From assembly GCA_015680685.1 (NCBI GenBank), contig MNCI01003767.1, forward strand, positions 216,977 through 280,976: 64,000 nt of DNA, given 5' to 3'. This document shows positions 12,200-24,637 of the stretch, in pieces. The notes beneath the pieces are model-generated. The model did not search any database and was not told the origin of the DNA. It saw only the letters and a list, made by a program, of their open reading frames with translations. The position numbers and the translations under genes are program-made. This DNA comes from Gnetum montanum (Eukaryota > Streptophyta > Gnetopsida > Gnetales > Gnetaceae). Every line of letters begins with the position of its first letter. Positions within the stretch are counted from its first letter, which is position 1.

Positions 12200-13197
12200 G
12201 GGTAAGGCAAAAGCTCATATAGTTCTTGAGTAGGTTCATGAGGGCATATGTGGGGGACATATAGGATCTAGATCCATTGTTGCAAAGATTATATGCTTAG
12301 GATACTATGGGCCCTATATTGAAAGTGACTGCCTATAGAAGGTTAAAAATTATTATGCCTATTAATGGTATAGTAACTTAATACACATGTCACCAACTAA
12401 GTTACATACCACTCGGATCACATTGTCATTTCGGTGGTGGGAGATCAACATTGTTGGACCAGTAACACCTAAATTCTCAATAAGGCATAGTTTTATCATC
12501 ATTGCATCAAGTATTTTACAAAATGGATTGAAGATATTCCTCTATGAAAAACAACAAAGAAAAAATTCTATAAGTTTGTCTTGGATAACATCATATCTTA
12601 TTCTAGCTTACCTTTAGACAATGAACTATAATTCAGTAGTTAAGAGATGCAAACCTTTTTCAATAACTAAACATTAAATATTCTTTTTCATCACCTTACT
12701 ATCCATGGGTGTTCAGAAAAGGTACATGCAAATGGTATGAACAACTCTTATATGCATTGTGGACCTATAGGACAACCTTTAGAACTATAACTGAAGCCAT
12801 CCTGTATAGCTTGGTTTATGGATCTGAAGTTGTTTTGAGTCTTTAATTACAAGTTTCATCCTTAAGGACAACTCTATCTAACTTCACTAATGATGACAAG
12901 AATAAGGAGTTGTGTACCATGAATCTTGACTTGGTGAAGAGATGGCAAGTATGAATGCTTGACAACATCAAGCGATACCAACAACATCATAATGATCTAG
13001 AGAGGTAGAGAGTTATGAAATAAGAACTTGTTCTCAAGGCCATTTGTGAACATGCAGACAAATTTTTGGCCAACTAGAAAAAATATTTCTTGGTCACCAA
13101 AACCTATGGAAATGAAGCATTAAAGTTGATGGACATGGATGGGAATGAATTGGCCAACCTAGTTAACCATTCCTATCTTAAACTATATTTCATCTAA
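12200..13197 (+). pseudogene. Gypsy integrase (Tat-like)
   Basis: The zinc-binding region reads HEGICGGHIGSRSI and LGYYGPYIESDC near 12237-12340. The core begins SFRWWEINIVGPVTPKFS at about 12430; the first catalytic residue, usually D in GIDVVGP, is N here. Downstream blocks TYRTTFRTITEAILYSLVYG (about 12760) and a C-terminal LMDMDGNELANLVNHSYLK (13130-13185) fix the end of pol. Integrase inserts the cDNA into the genome. Several stops and frameshifts make this copy non-functional. Confidence 0.8.
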
Positions 13198-14288
13198 CAT
13201 TGACCCATTTTTTATAGTATTTCTTTTTTTATTCATAGGTTGGATGAACAATTAATTTTGACAACTTTAGTGGTCTATGAAAAGAGAGCATGAACAACCT
13301 GCTACCTCTTTTTAGCCTCTCAAAAATATTGTAATGTTGTATGAATCTACATAGGAAGACATAGAGTTCACATGTTCTACCAATTATAGCCAATGTTGAC
13401 CTATATGCATACTTGTTGCCTCTTGTAAATTTTTGTAAACACATGTATTCTTTAACTTATTTCTTATCCTCTTAATGTTTTTATTACAAGATGAGCCTAC
13501 AACCACTGCAAGGTTATGATTCATTGTAAAGGGTGAGTTACCATGTGACCTTGATATATGTGATTTAGTTAGCTTGTTTGATCTTATCAATAGTACTTAC
13601 CTCACATCATCTCTATTACCCCTCCTAAGCCATAACTCCATAGTCAAATTGTAGCCTTCCTTACCCTATGTTTGACATTCATGCAACATGGCCATGTGAC
13701 ATCTCCTTCGATGTGCTCTATTATTAAGTTCATTGAATGTAAAACATCCCAATTAGTAAGAAAATGAAAATTTATCCTTGGCAAGAAACCCCAATGAAGG
13801 ATTCACTTCCATTAAAAAAACAAGAAAAATGGGAGAAAGTGTTAAGAAAGAAAAATGGCCAATGTAGCCTCAACTTAAGTAAGTTAATGACTATCTTAAA
13901 AAAGCAAATAAAAAATGGGGGAATGTGGAAAAAATAAAAAGGCCAATGTAGCCTCAAATTAAGCAAGTTAATGACTCTCTCTCATAGAAAAGAGAGAAAG
14001 CCAATTAATCAAAGAAGCCTATTACCCAATGCTGGCTCTTTTGAACATCACTAAGTAATGAGTAGTTCCTAGTGCAAAGCATGAGGACCTCTTCAAATTA
14101 GCAAGCATGTCACCACCATACCATAGCCATGATGTTAACATTTGGAATTCTTTGTAAGAACATGTGATGATTCTCCAATAGCCAATGTAGCCAGTATCTC
14201 ATTCCAAACTCTTGATGTCCTATTGTGATCTTATTTCACCTTTGTGAACATTTCTTGGCATGATTCGATGACTAAAAAATCAAGTATG
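13198..14288 (+). other. 3' untranslated spacer of the Tat-like element
   Basis: No coding similarity between the end of integrase and the polypurine tract, a long interval typical of Tat elements. It contains an 84-bp direct duplication at about 13805-13982 (ggccaatgtagcctcaa at 13857 and at 13941), each copy preceded by an A-rich, G-rich block ending in aaatggg. Confidence 0.55.
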
Positions 14289-14303
14289 AAAAGGGAGAAT
14301 TGG
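14289..14303 (+). other. Polypurine tract of the Tat-like element
   Basis: Reads aaaagggagaattgg immediately before TGATGAACC, the proposed start of the 3' LTR. This is the correct place for plus-strand DNA priming. Confidence 0.55.
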
Positions 14304-15400
14304 TGATGAACCTATGGTGATGTCTCATGTTCTTTGTTGATTTTTCTTAGGTTAATCCTTGAAACATAAACAAAGAGGGATCAATGAAAGACCTAAAGAA
14401 AAATTCATGTTGCAAATGAAAGCTTATATCTAATATTTTTCTTATAATTAGGTGGAGATTTGAAGGTAGAAAAAATCACTTTTTTTCAATAAAAATCCTA
14501 ATTTATGCCCTTGTATTGAGAAGATTTTAAGCAATTTTGAATGTGAAAAAATGAGATTTGTAGCCTACATGATGCAAATTCTATTTATGTAAGCTTGTGG
14601 AGGTTAAAAATGATCCACATGTTGCAAATGCCATCTATGCTAGCTTGTGGAGGTTAAAAATGCCCACACATTGCAAATTCCATTTATGCTAGCTTTTGGG
14701 GACTAAAAAAGGTCCACACATTAAAAAAATGACCTTTTTATCTCACATGGTACACACTTTAGCTCCATATGTTGTGGTAGTGTGTGGGGCAGCATCTGGA
14801 ATTTGGGCTTTAAATTCATACACTAGACACCTCAATTCCACATGCCATGGTAGTGTGTGAGGCAATGTGTGGCACTTGGATATTAAACCCATGTGCTACA
14901 CTTTGATCCAAGAACAACTTGCAATGTTCCAAAAGTGTAATAGATGCCAACACATTAAATTCATAGCCTATAAAAAGTGGATTTGATGCATCTTTTAGGA
15001 TCTTTTAAGAAAAATCTTGGTAGATCACTTAACAAGAAATAGAAAAATATTGTAGTAGACTTTTGTAGCCTTTGCAACAATAATTTTTGAGCACAGAACC
15101 CAAAGTAAAAATTTATTGTAGTGCAAATCAAATTGAAAATCCAGTATAGACTCTATGTAGAACATACCCTGCAATCTGCACTAAATCATAGTAGATACTT
15201 TACTTTCTTAGATTTAAAAGCCTTGATATGTACCTCTCAAAATCCTTATTTCTATATTTATTGATCACAATAATTTTAATACAATATTTATTTCTATTTG
15301 ATCATATTGTTCTCTTATTTTACCCATTCTCAGATCATCCACTGCATTCTCATTTCATAGGCTTTTATTATAGTTCATCTTTGTTTTACATTAATTCGTA
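14304..15400 (+). repeat. 3' LTR of the Tat-like element (right end approximate)
   Basis: Begins TGATGAACC after the polypurine tract. It holds three ~50-bp direct repeats (about 14562-14720, each with tgcaaattccatttatgcta and gcttgtggaggttaaaaa). Next come two copies of the TCCACATGCCATGGTAGTGTGTG word (14770-14870) and then a TATA box at 14969-14976 (cctataaaaagtgg). The right border is not defined; non-LTR coding similarity restarts near 15575. Confidence 0.5.
14969..14976 (+). promoter_or_regulatory. TATA box in the Tat-like 3' LTR
   Basis: TATAAAAA in the context CCTATAAAAAGTGG, about 100 bases downstream of the palindromic CCATGG-centred words. Confidence 0.5.
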
Positions 15401-15574
15401 ACAAATTTTTCAAGTATCTAAGTAATCGATAAGACTATTTAAGATGCTCTAGATCCTCGTCGAGACTCATGGATCTAGAAGATAAACTATTTTGTATGGG
15501 ATCTTTTGGTTTTCTAGCATGGAAATTTTCTATCGTTATAGCATATAAAAAATATCGACATGATGCCTAGATAT

Positions 15575-15795
15575 GAAAAGTTAAATTCAAACTAGGAGAT
15601 GAGGTTCTCTTTTGGAATGCTATGCATGTGTCTTAACAAACTAAGTTCTAGACATTATGATAAGGATCATACATTGTACACCTAATGTCAACTTTTGGGG
15701 CTATGACAATTTTTAACCCAACAAGTTCTTAAAAACACATGCTAGAAAACATCTAATAATTGAAACCCTTTATAGACTTCCAAGTAGTCAAACAT
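15575..15795 (+). pseudogene. Athila-like gypsy integrase C-terminus
   Basis: The reading FKLGDEVLFWNAMHVS, then GSYIVHLMSTFGAMTIFNP, matches the C-terminal beta-barrel region of Athila-type integrases (established pattern: GDxVLLYNSR...L.SRW.GPF.V....P.GAVE). Stops interrupt it. Only this tail is present; the upstream part has been lost or displaced by the neighbouring Tat-like element. Confidence 0.6.
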
Positions 15796-16318
15796 AACTA
15801 AAGTACCTCAACCAAAGAGTAAGCCCTCTTCATTTTTCAAATCTCTTCCTTTCAACTTAGTCATGGGGGAGAAGCCCATATATCATGATCCCTTGAAGAG
15901 GATGAGAATTTTTTCTTCTTTATTTTATATCATTTTTATACATTTTCTATTTTCTTAATACTTTGATGTTTACTTCATAATTTTTACTTTTTCTTTTACT
16001 TTACCATTTAGTCTTATTTTACTTTATTTGTGATATCCAAATTTATTTCATTACTATTATGAACTTTGGTGATTACTAAATGCAACTATTAAGATTGTAG
16101 CTTATTATGTAGGTCAACTTTCTCTTTGACTTATGCTCTCTACTAACAAGTTATTAGTTTTCTAATGATATTAAGTAGTGAGTTCATGATACCTTTCATT
16201 CCATTTATCTCATAAGGAGATTTTTATTATGATAGCACAATGATTCTTTCACATGAAAAATAAAAGAATAATTTGTAATTTTGTTTACACAATGAACTAG
16301 TAATGGGCTAAGGGGGAA

Positions 16319-17860
16319 TGTAAAAGGGTGTGACCTCAAGGGAATTTGTTGGATTCTTTCCTTGAATTTCTTCTTAAGTCCTATGATTTCTTATGAAATG
16401 TATCATCACTCCTATAAACTGTGAAGAGAAGTATATCTTTGTAATGTATGTTCCATTGCAAAGAAAAAATGGAAATAAAATAGACCTCTCTATTTTGGGA
16501 TACAGGCATAGGTTATGAAGGTTGAAAAATATGTTGCCCAAGCCTAAAGGCACTCTAAATTTCTTTCTTAATAATTCTTAAACTACTTTCTTCTTCCTTT
16601 TTCTCTTCTTTTTGAAGTCATGACTGTTCTTTTTAGATATTGTGGACTCAAGATGGTAGAAGAGGAGGGACACATTAATGCAAGGTCATTGATAATGGTA
16701 TGGACTTGGTATATACTTAGAATGGACTTATAATAAAATCATTCTAATCAAACCTTTCACAAAGGATCTCTTTTTTCTATGATCCAAATTCTCCTATTGT
16801 AATCTCTCTCTCAACCATTTTGGCATGTCATTTTTTCACCTTACTACCTTGTACCATGATCATTTGATAGTTTTGATTTTGTACGCTACATGACCATTAG
16901 TGAATCCTTTACATAGATATGATGTTTAATATGAATCACCATTCATAAACTAGGATTCCTACATGCTCCTTGTGATGGGGTTATGCAAGGACATTTTTGG
17001 ACATCAGCCTACTTTGTTGAGGACCCACCTGCATAGCTTTTGATTTTTCTTAGTTTAAGCCCCATAACCATACACCTTAAATCAGTTGACACAACCTTGA
17101 TAGCCTACATCATCTCATTTTATGCTGATTTTTCTAAACAAAAATCTAATACTTTCTCATTCAATATGCTCAATTTGCTCCAATGCATGTACTAGAATCT
17201 CGTCAAATATTGTTGCCTTGGTTTCCTAGCTTTCTAGCTTTCATTTGACTCTTAATTCATATTTAAAATATCCAAAAATCCCTAGTAATTTAGAATGGAA
17301 AGATGGTTTTGAATGGCTACATCGAAGGATTTGCATCAATGTAGTCAGATACATTGACATAGCTCCATCAATACATCCTCGTCGATGCAATGAAAAAATC
17401 CTATAAAAATGCATGATACTTCTTCATTTTTTGCACATTTTTCTTCAAAATAAAAAGGAGTTTTTGCAATTTTTAGAGTCCAAAACCTTCTTTGATGCAT
17501 AACTTCTTCACCTCTTACTCATTCTTATTGGTTTTTAGGTCCTTGTAGTTCTGAAGGTATATGTTCTATCATGGGAACATCAATGATAGCTTTGGAAAAT
17601 ATTTTTCAAACACCCCATAGATTAGGTACTAAAATAATATCAAAATAATTATTCCTAGAATTAATACTAATAATTAACCTCTATTGAAGAAAAAATAAAA
17701 TAAAATAAAATAATAATAAAATATTCTTATATGCCCGTGATTTAAAAATAATGGCTTAACGATAAAATTTTAATTGTCCATCAAATTTAACACAATTAAA
17801 CAACTAAAAGGTATTCAAAATTAGGAAGTTTATATCCAAATAACTATTTCAAGATTGTTA
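16319..17860 (+). repeat. Probable 3' LTR of the Athila-like element (LTR C)
   Basis: A polypurine tract gctaagggggaa ends at 16318 and is followed by TGTAAAAGGGTGTG. About 1.08 kb downstream lies a cluster of CATCAATG/CGATGCA words (17317-17392) directly followed by a TATA box at 17402-17409. The layout fits a long U3. The right border is a guess. The stretch 15800-16318 before it shows no feature. Confidence 0.42.
17402..17409 (+). promoter_or_regulatory. TATA box of LTR C
   Basis: TATAAAAA in tcctataaaaatgcatg, immediately after the words catcaatgtag, tacattgaca, ccatcaataca and cgtcgatgca. Confidence 0.5.
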
Positions 17861-18034
17861 TTTCAGATGATGCAAAAATGAGGATCAGAGATAGGAGGAT
17901 GATCATAGCCCTATGAGAAATGACCTCATGAAGTAAGAGAATAACCATAGCAACCATAATAATAAAAATAACCTTAAGAGTAAGCTGCCAAGATAGCTCA
18001 TGCATTAGATCCTTGCATGAGGAGGGAGGATTAT

Positions 18035-19357
18035 TGAACTTTGAAAGGGGGGATGAATAAGTTCCCCTAATTAAAAATTAATTAGCCAAATCACACCAAA
18101 TTTAATGTGGTTTCCCAACTTGGGTAGTCCACATTGGGAGGGTTGTTTGCTAGCATACCTCTAGAATTTTTTTTTTCTCAAAATGCAGTTTAAAGGGTAA
18201 CACACCTTATACAAGCTCTAGGGTCTACTCCAGAGTGATTCAATGCCATGAATCCACTCAACCCACAAGGTCTTAACAATCTTATAATGTGGTTTCTAGG
18301 ATCCCAAAACCTTTACAACTTGAGCTCCACTTTTAGTGTTGTGGTGCTACATCAACACTCAATCTTGTAGGATCTCAACAAGATCAAGGACGATGCCTTC
18401 CTACAAGAAGCACACCAACCCTATAGGGTAACAAAAGAGAAACAAAATTACAAGGAAGCGATGCAACTAATTTTTCTAGTCCATGCACTTTGAAGTACAA
18501 CATAACAAATCTCTTACAATAGTACAAAAGATAGTCCAATGAGGCACATAAATACAATAGAATAATTTCTTGATGTTGACACTTATTTGCATACAAAACT
18601 TGCATATTACCCAAGAGAATGAAGTCTTCTTTTAGCTCTAATGTTTCCAAAATCACTTTGGAATTCATGCAATGGCTATCTAATGGTCACTGGAGACATC
18701 TTCTTTGAGATTATGATGTCTTTTTGCATCAAACTTCCATTCGGGAGCGAAGTCTTCTTTACAAGGAAGATTTGTTTGAGGAGATGTCTTCATGAAGATG
18801 TCTTCTTCACAAGGAAGACATCTACTATTTCTGAGAGACATCTTCTTTTGAGCAACCTTCAACTTATCCAAGATTTCTTCATCATCAGGGAGACATTTTT
18901 TCTTGATAGTAGACATCTATTGTTTCTTTTAGACATCTTCACTAATCCTTCTATTCTTTAGCCAAGATGTCTACTACTATTGAGAGATGTCTTTACTTGA
19001 TGGAAGACATCTTTTGTTTCTTGGAGAAATCTTCTCTACAATTAGTCCTTCAATGCTAAGGCTTCCTTCTAAACACTGGAGTTGAGCTTTGAGGTCTTCA
19101 TTCCTTGTTCATGCACTTTGAACTCCCGCATGCTTCCTTGAGTTCTTGTAACCCCAACTTCATCATTTTTTTGAGTCCTTTTCTCTTACTCCTACTTTGC
19201 CTTTGAGTCCTTTGTTCTTACTCCTAATTTGCTTATGAGGTCCTTGTACATTGCTTATGAATTCCTTGTCTATTATCTTGTCCTATAAACACATCACAAT
19301 GCAAACATCCTTTGTTTTCCAATTTTCTTGAGGATTTGACATACCAAAAGTTCAACA
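18035..19357 (-). repeat. Copia-type LTR (SIRE/Maximus-like), minus strand
   Basis: On the minus strand it starts TGTTGAACTTTTGGTATGTC, next to a polypurine-like accaaaaaggacaagat (19358-19374), and ends in ATTCATCCCCCCTTTCAAAGTTCA. Starts near AAAAGG...TTGTTGAAC and ends with a CACCCCCC stretch are familiar from large plant copia LTRs. The tract lies on the right, so this would be the 3' LTR of a minus-strand element whose body is not recognisable to the right. Flanking 5-mers do not match, so a simple solo LTR is less likely. Confidence 0.55.
18690..19040. repeat. Array of AAGACATCTT / AAGATGTCTT words
   Basis: About a dozen copies of GACATCTT or its reverse complement AAGATGTC in about 350 bases, in both orientations. 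One is the perfect inverted arrangement gatgtcttcatgaagatgtc near 18783-18802. The words lie inside the U3 of the copia LTR. The open reading frames here are by-products of this repetition. Confidence 0.75.
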
Positions 19358-20030
19358 ATCTTGTCCTTTTTGGTAATGTTCAAAACTTAGGAAAATGGAT
19401 GAGTACAATCATGAAATCATAAAATATAGAAATATAGCTACTCACCACTTCTCCTTCTTTTCAGACATGAACAAAAAGGATAAAAAATAAAATAATCAAG
19501 GTAGATAAATTCTAATGAGAGGCATGGTGATCAGAAAGATAATGACTCTAAGGTATATCGTAGAGAATTCATGAAATCAAAAAAAAAAGTGACTATAAAG
19601 AGAAAAACCTCTTATTATAATAAAAATGTTATAAAAACTCTCTTCCTTTATGGAAAACATCCAAAAGAAGGGGATCATGAAAATGATCTATCCAAATAGT
19701 TGCAAAACTATTTCATGAGATAAACATTGAGTGACAATCCCAGAGAGACATAGTTAGCTTTAAGAAATACACATCTCTTGGCATTATTTTCATAGGGCTA
19801 ATGATATACATTTCATTAAGATCATTTCTTTATCTATTCAAAAATAAAGTTAAAATTAATGAGCCACAACTAATCCAAATATAACTTAAAGTCCAAGAGT
19901 ATTAAAAACTAGTGGCTAAAGTCCAAAGCTTGAGCATTCAGGATCATGTCAGTTATCTATTTGAACCAATAAACCATTAGTAACAAATAAACCAATATCT
20001 CATGATTCTATAATCATCCAGTATTCTACT
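19358..20030. other. Stretch without a recognised gene
   Basis: Only the polypurine-like tract at its left edge is interpretable. The remainder is AT-rich and gave no convincing match on either strand. Confidence 0.45.
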
Positions 20031-20034
20031 CCTT

Positions 20035-22747
20035 TTGAAGCATCAACAAAACAAAATCATATTTCCTATTCAAGCAACACATAGGCCTCAAAGTTCAAGC
20101 CACATTCTTCTCATTCTTCTAGTAGTGGTGGAAGTGATGATGGATCAGTTTCTCTGTAGGAAGCTACCATTACCACATCCATGTGTTGGACAAAAAATAA
20201 TAGCCACACCAATGTGTTGGGTCAACTCATGCAGTCAAAATCAAACCCACATCTAGCACTCCACCACCAATCCATTGATATGCTTTATTGCATGTCTCCA
20301 TTGGATTGTTTTGCTTGCAGGAATAATGATAGCCATGGAGGAAGAGATGTGCCTATTGTTGCCAACCGAAACACATCAGTCTACAAGGTTGACAATTCTC
20401 ATTTCTTGTAGGTAGAAATAACCAACTAATCATTCTCCACTATCACTTTTGCATATAATTCATTTGATCATGATACGGGACACTATGATGGTAGTTTTCA
20501 ATTGATCAAATACTATACAACTGTTCCACATGGTTCTACCCTCTTACAGCCATAGCCATTCCCATGTGGGCACTCTATGTTCTCTAGTGAATAATATTTC
20601 TGCCCACAATTCGATGTTGTCCAACACAAACAATACCACCATCACAAATTTTCTCGTAATCTTTCATATTGGTATGATGGTAATCATACATATATTTTTT
20701 CTGCTACCAACCATATTTTCTAGTCACCTACAATTTTTTGACAATCCAATACACGTATGATGCCACAAAAGTTCAGCACTCCATCCTTATTTCCATGATA
20801 TTTTTCCACTCTCCAATAATTTCTAAGTTGGGAGACAAATCATTCCAATGAGGCATCTATTTCCAATGTTGCTCCACATTGGAATAAAAATCAAAGTGTT
20901 TCAAAGTCCAATTCTTTGTAGCAACATCATTAGATTTCATTCCCTCTTCAAGGACAAACCTTTGCAGTAGTGTCCTCACAAATCATACCATCTAGCACAC
21001 CTTCTACATCAATAATGTTCACATCATAGTAGATTCCATCCACTTCTCGGCTAGCTCAATATCATCCAACATCTAAGATGTTGGATATAAATTTTACAAA
21101 TAGCATGACCCATAGTCATTTTCATGAAGACACTGCTCCACCACCCTAGGACATGTAATTTATTAAGGATTCTCTCTTCATTGCCATTGACGATGAATTC
21201 TTTACACTACTTACACCAATGGGGGGAGGGGAGTGATGATGGTTTAATGGAACCATTTATAGTCATTGAAGCTACACTGGATAACCATTGGATTGATGGC
21301 ATGGAAAGAGAGTTATAACAAATTAATAAAAACAACACTTGGAGCCTAGTTCCTTGTCCATCTAGTAACTCTATTATTAGTTTAAAATGGATATTTAAAA
21401 TTAATAGAAATTAGTATGGTGAAATAGAAAAATTCAAAGCCCACCTAGTTGCCAAACGATATCTCCAACAACAAGGTAGAGACTTTGATGATAACTTTAC
21501 TGCTGTTTCACAGATGGAATCTATGAGACTCTTTCTTGCCATTGCTGCACAAGTTGGCTATGTGGTTTATCAAGTAGATTTGACCTCTACATTCCTCAAT
21601 GGATTTCTTAATGAAGAATTTTACGTGGAACAACCACCAAGCTTCATTGATGAAGGAAAATGAAATCATGTTTACAAGGTTCATAAAGCATTATATGGGC
21701 TCAAGCAAGCTCCATGTGCATGGTATGCATGTATTCATGCATTTTTCATGCAAGAAGGCTTCACAAATCTTTAGTCCCAAACAAAAATATATAGAAAGAT
21801 ATCTGGAGATGATTTTATTTTTGTTTGTTTATATGTAGATGATTTAATCTATTTTTCATCTACAATTGCATTAGGAAATAATTTTCTTAATGCCATGAAA
21901 AAGAAATTCAAAATGTCTGACTTGGGAAAGATGTCATACTTTTTGGGTTTTCAAGTTATCCAAAGAACAAAATCAATTTTCATATGCCAAATGAAATTTG
22001 CCCAATCCTCAATTAAGAAATTTGGCATGATTAATTGTAATTCTTTAGATACACCACTTTCCCTTGGTACAAAACTTACCAAGGATGAAAAATCTCCATC
22101 TTTCAACCCTTCACTATATAGATCCCTAGTTGGTAGTTTAATGTCTCTTCAATACTCATCTAGATATCCAATATGCTATAAATTACCTTTCTCGGTTCAT
22201 GCAAGATCTGCATGAATCACATTGGAAAGTTGCAAAATAGGTATTGTGATACCTAAAAGCTACTACAGATTATGGGATCATGTTTCATTGACATACAAAT
22301 TTCAAGATATGAGGATACAATAATGTAGACTAGGGAGGTAACCTTGAAGATCAAAAGTCAACTTCTAGCTTTTGTGTTTTCTTTGGTCTATCACTTATCT
22401 CCTGGGGATCAAAGAAGCAATCTATAGTCGCACTCTCAACAGCAGAAGTAGAATACATAGTTGCATCGAATCCTGCTACTCAGGCCATATGGATCCACTC
22501 CATTTTTACTGAAATGAGATATATACTTAAACCTTCCATTTGCTTATACTATGATAGCACAAGTGCTATTGTGATGGCTCAAAATCCTGTACATCATGGG
22601 CATTCCAAGCACATAGATATCAAGCATCACCATACTAGAAGCCTAATCCAAGATAACATACTCAACATGGAACATTGTATAACTAAAGCACAAATGACAG
22701 ACATCTTTGCTAAGATTCTAAGCCATGAAAAGTTTGAGTCTTTTTGA
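20035..22747 (+). pseudogene. Ty1/copia polyprotein remnant (RT and RNase H clear)
   Basis: From about 21255 the reading is unmistakably copia RT. It runs NNTWSLVPCPSS, LKWIFKINRNQYGEIEKFKA, VYQVDLTSTFLNGFLNEEFY, HKALYGLKQAPCAWY (21680-21725) and LYVDDLIYFSS (about 21825-21860). The YVDD catalytic box is intact. RNase H follows, with SLYRSLVGSLMSLQYSSRYP (about 22100-22170) and DSTSAIVMAQNPVHHGHSKH (22550-22610), ending near 22747. Upstream (20035-21250) is Ser/His/Pro-rich and only loosely copia-like; gag, protease and integrase are not identifiable with confidence. A few TAG/TGA stops and at least two frameshifts (around 22200 and 22320-22510) disable it. It is one of the better preserved pol copies in the window. 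Confidence 0.85.
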
Positions 22748-22786
22748 GACTTCCTAGGAATGGAACCTCTTACCATCATGGGGGGT

Positions 22787-23210
22787 TTATGGAATATGAT
22801 GACTAGATGTTCCACAATAGAATTAGATAGAACCCATCCATTAATCTATTTTAAATAAGATAAGATCCTATTCGTGTAATTCTTATCCAATCCCATGTTT
22901 AGGTCACCCCATATTAAGAAGATCCTTAAATAAGATGACAAAGATCATCCCCATGATTTCTAAGATTCATGCTTATCTCTCAAAATCTATTCTTGGGAGA
23001 TCAAGGCTTATATAATTGTAGTAGCACACATTTATTCATATAGAAGAGAAGACATAACAAAATTTAAGAAAGTTTAACAAGAGTGTTCTTGTTCTAACAA
23101 AGTTCTTTATTTCCTTTAAGCTTAGATCATAGATCTAGGGCCCTTTAGATTTTTCAAGTTTCTTATTATGAATACATAACTCAAGGAATTAATCATTAGT
23201 AATTGATGGT
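22787..23210 (+). repeat. 3' LTR of the copia element (ends approximate)
   Basis: A polypurine run catggggggt ends about 22786, 40 bases after RNase H. The LTR then reads TTATGGAATATGATGAC, resembling a decayed TGTTGGAATATG start. A TATA box (TATATAA, 23009-23015) lies within. The sequence gcagaactcagagccc near 23225 resembles a decayed TATCAGAGCC-type primer-binding site, which would place the LTR end near 23200. Confidence 0.5.
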
Positions 23211-23282
23211 TGGTAGTTGAGGTTGCAGAACTCAGAGCCCACTTGTCTGATCCATTCATTCTCAGACCTAAACTTACAAGAT

Positions 23283-24392
23283 ATGAAGTTTTTTAATAGC
23301 TTTAATAAAGATTAAAAGAGGTTAAGAATGCAAAAGATATGGTGTTCTTTGATACATCATTGTTAGAAGAAATGATGAACTCTTCTAGCTATGACCTTTA
23401 ACAAATTTACAAAGAAAATCTTATGCCAATCCAAAAAAATTTTTGCTTGCATAATGTTGAATAAAAAATGAATCAAATGATGAAGTGCATCTATTAGTAG
23501 GAGGAATAACTTGCCAAGATAAACTAGAACATGAGGAGGATGGTTGTGGATAATAGAAATCTCTCAATGAAGAAGGTTCATACCCTTTGCTAGAAGACTA
23601 CCATTGAGATTGTTGGCTAGAAAAACAAGGTCCTAAAATATGAAAAGATGAAAAATCTCTACAAGAACCAAGTTGAGATGCTCAAGGAGATCAACAAAAA
23701 GGAAATTGAACTAGTGAAGGTAAAGGTAAATGAATCTCTCTAAGAACTCTAGCAAGAGGCAATATATGAAAACCCATCTTTAATGGGTTCAAGGTGAGAT
23801 TTGTGTGAAGAAGTTACAAGTTAAGGAGATGATAGCATAAATGGAGTTAGGAAACCTTCGATATGTAAACTTGGCAATGCTGATAATGGGAAGGCCAAGA
23901 TTAGAATTGGAGAAGCATGTGACTAGCTTCTACCTCATTTATAAGATGGATTTTAACCTCCACAAAGAAATCAAGTAGAAGATTAAGATAGCTAACACAA
24001 AGCTTGAAGTACTCAAGAGAAGATTTGAAAATCAAAGATTAGTTGTTGAGAACTTGGTTAGAAGAAGGAATGACTATTATAAACTACAACATATTATCCA
24101 TAAATTTGATATTGAATGTAAATAATTCATAGTCTAGTTTATCAAGATGAAGGAGATGTTTCTAACCTTGCCTTACCCACAGGATATACCAACACTAGCG
24201 AGTCTAAGAGAAGCTACCTAAACCATTGATGATCCACAAAGAAAGGAAGAGAAGATGAATGCATTTTTGAACACTTTAAAATTATTTGAAGTAGAAAAAG
24301 TAGTAGTAGGATATCCTCAACCACTAAAAAGATTAAGATATGATGAGGAACCCTTTGAGCTAGAGGAACTTCATCCTCCAAGCATGGTGTAA
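23283..24392 (+). pseudogene. C-terminal part of retroelement ORF2, coiled-coil protein (element E3)
   Basis: Broken plus-strand reading rich in Glu, Lys and Leu. KLQVKEMIA, then MELGNLRYVNLAMLIMGRPRLELEKHV (23840-23915), aligns with LQIQDLIEYMELENLRYANL...LTTGCPRIELEQQV in ORF2 of E1. The downstream LPYPQDIPTLASL, then DDPQRKEEKMNAFL (24170-24270), aligns with LPWPWEVPTPSNI...DSWTKEEKL. The protein is probably a long coiled coil with no enzyme motif. Its role is unknown. Stops and frameshifts are frequent. It lies just upstream of LTR3, as ORF2 lies upstream of the 3' LTR in E1, so E3 is a plus-strand sister of E1. Confidence 0.65.
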
Positions 24393-24637
24393 AAACCTCA
24401 TTCCACTTCATTTAATCCATCTAGCACTGCTAATTTTGTCAACCTATCAAAATTTTTGTATATTATACAACTTTTTGCAATCATGTAAATATTTTATAAC
24501 ATGATACTTAGATTTTTTTTGTTATTATAGTTAGTTAGTCAAATCACTATTAGTTCCAGACTCCCCAAATTTTGTAAATAACTTGGTCCCATTTTTTCTT
24601 TCATTCAAGGATGAGTTTTTAGTCAATTGTGGATGTA

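Larger units (their letters stand above)
9810..15400 (+). mobile_element. Degenerate Tat-lineage Ty3/gypsy retrotransposon
   Basis: Order on the plus strand: pol N-terminal linker, RT, RNase H, a second RNase H, integrase, long 3' untranslated spacer, polypurine tract (14289-14303) and LTR from 14304. The extra RNase H after the normal one is the mark of the Tat clade (established knowledge). The pol reading starts after tgtctttattgacatgcag near 9783-9802, which looks like a 3' splice site, as in intron-bearing Ogre elements. No gag was recognised upstream. The element is dead: dozens of stops, mostly TAG and TAA. The right end is approximate. Confidence 0.75.

Noticed and set aside
18641-18961. 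106-codon plus-strand ORF and its minus-strand partner
   Set aside because: Generated by the AAGACATCTT word array inside the copia LTR.
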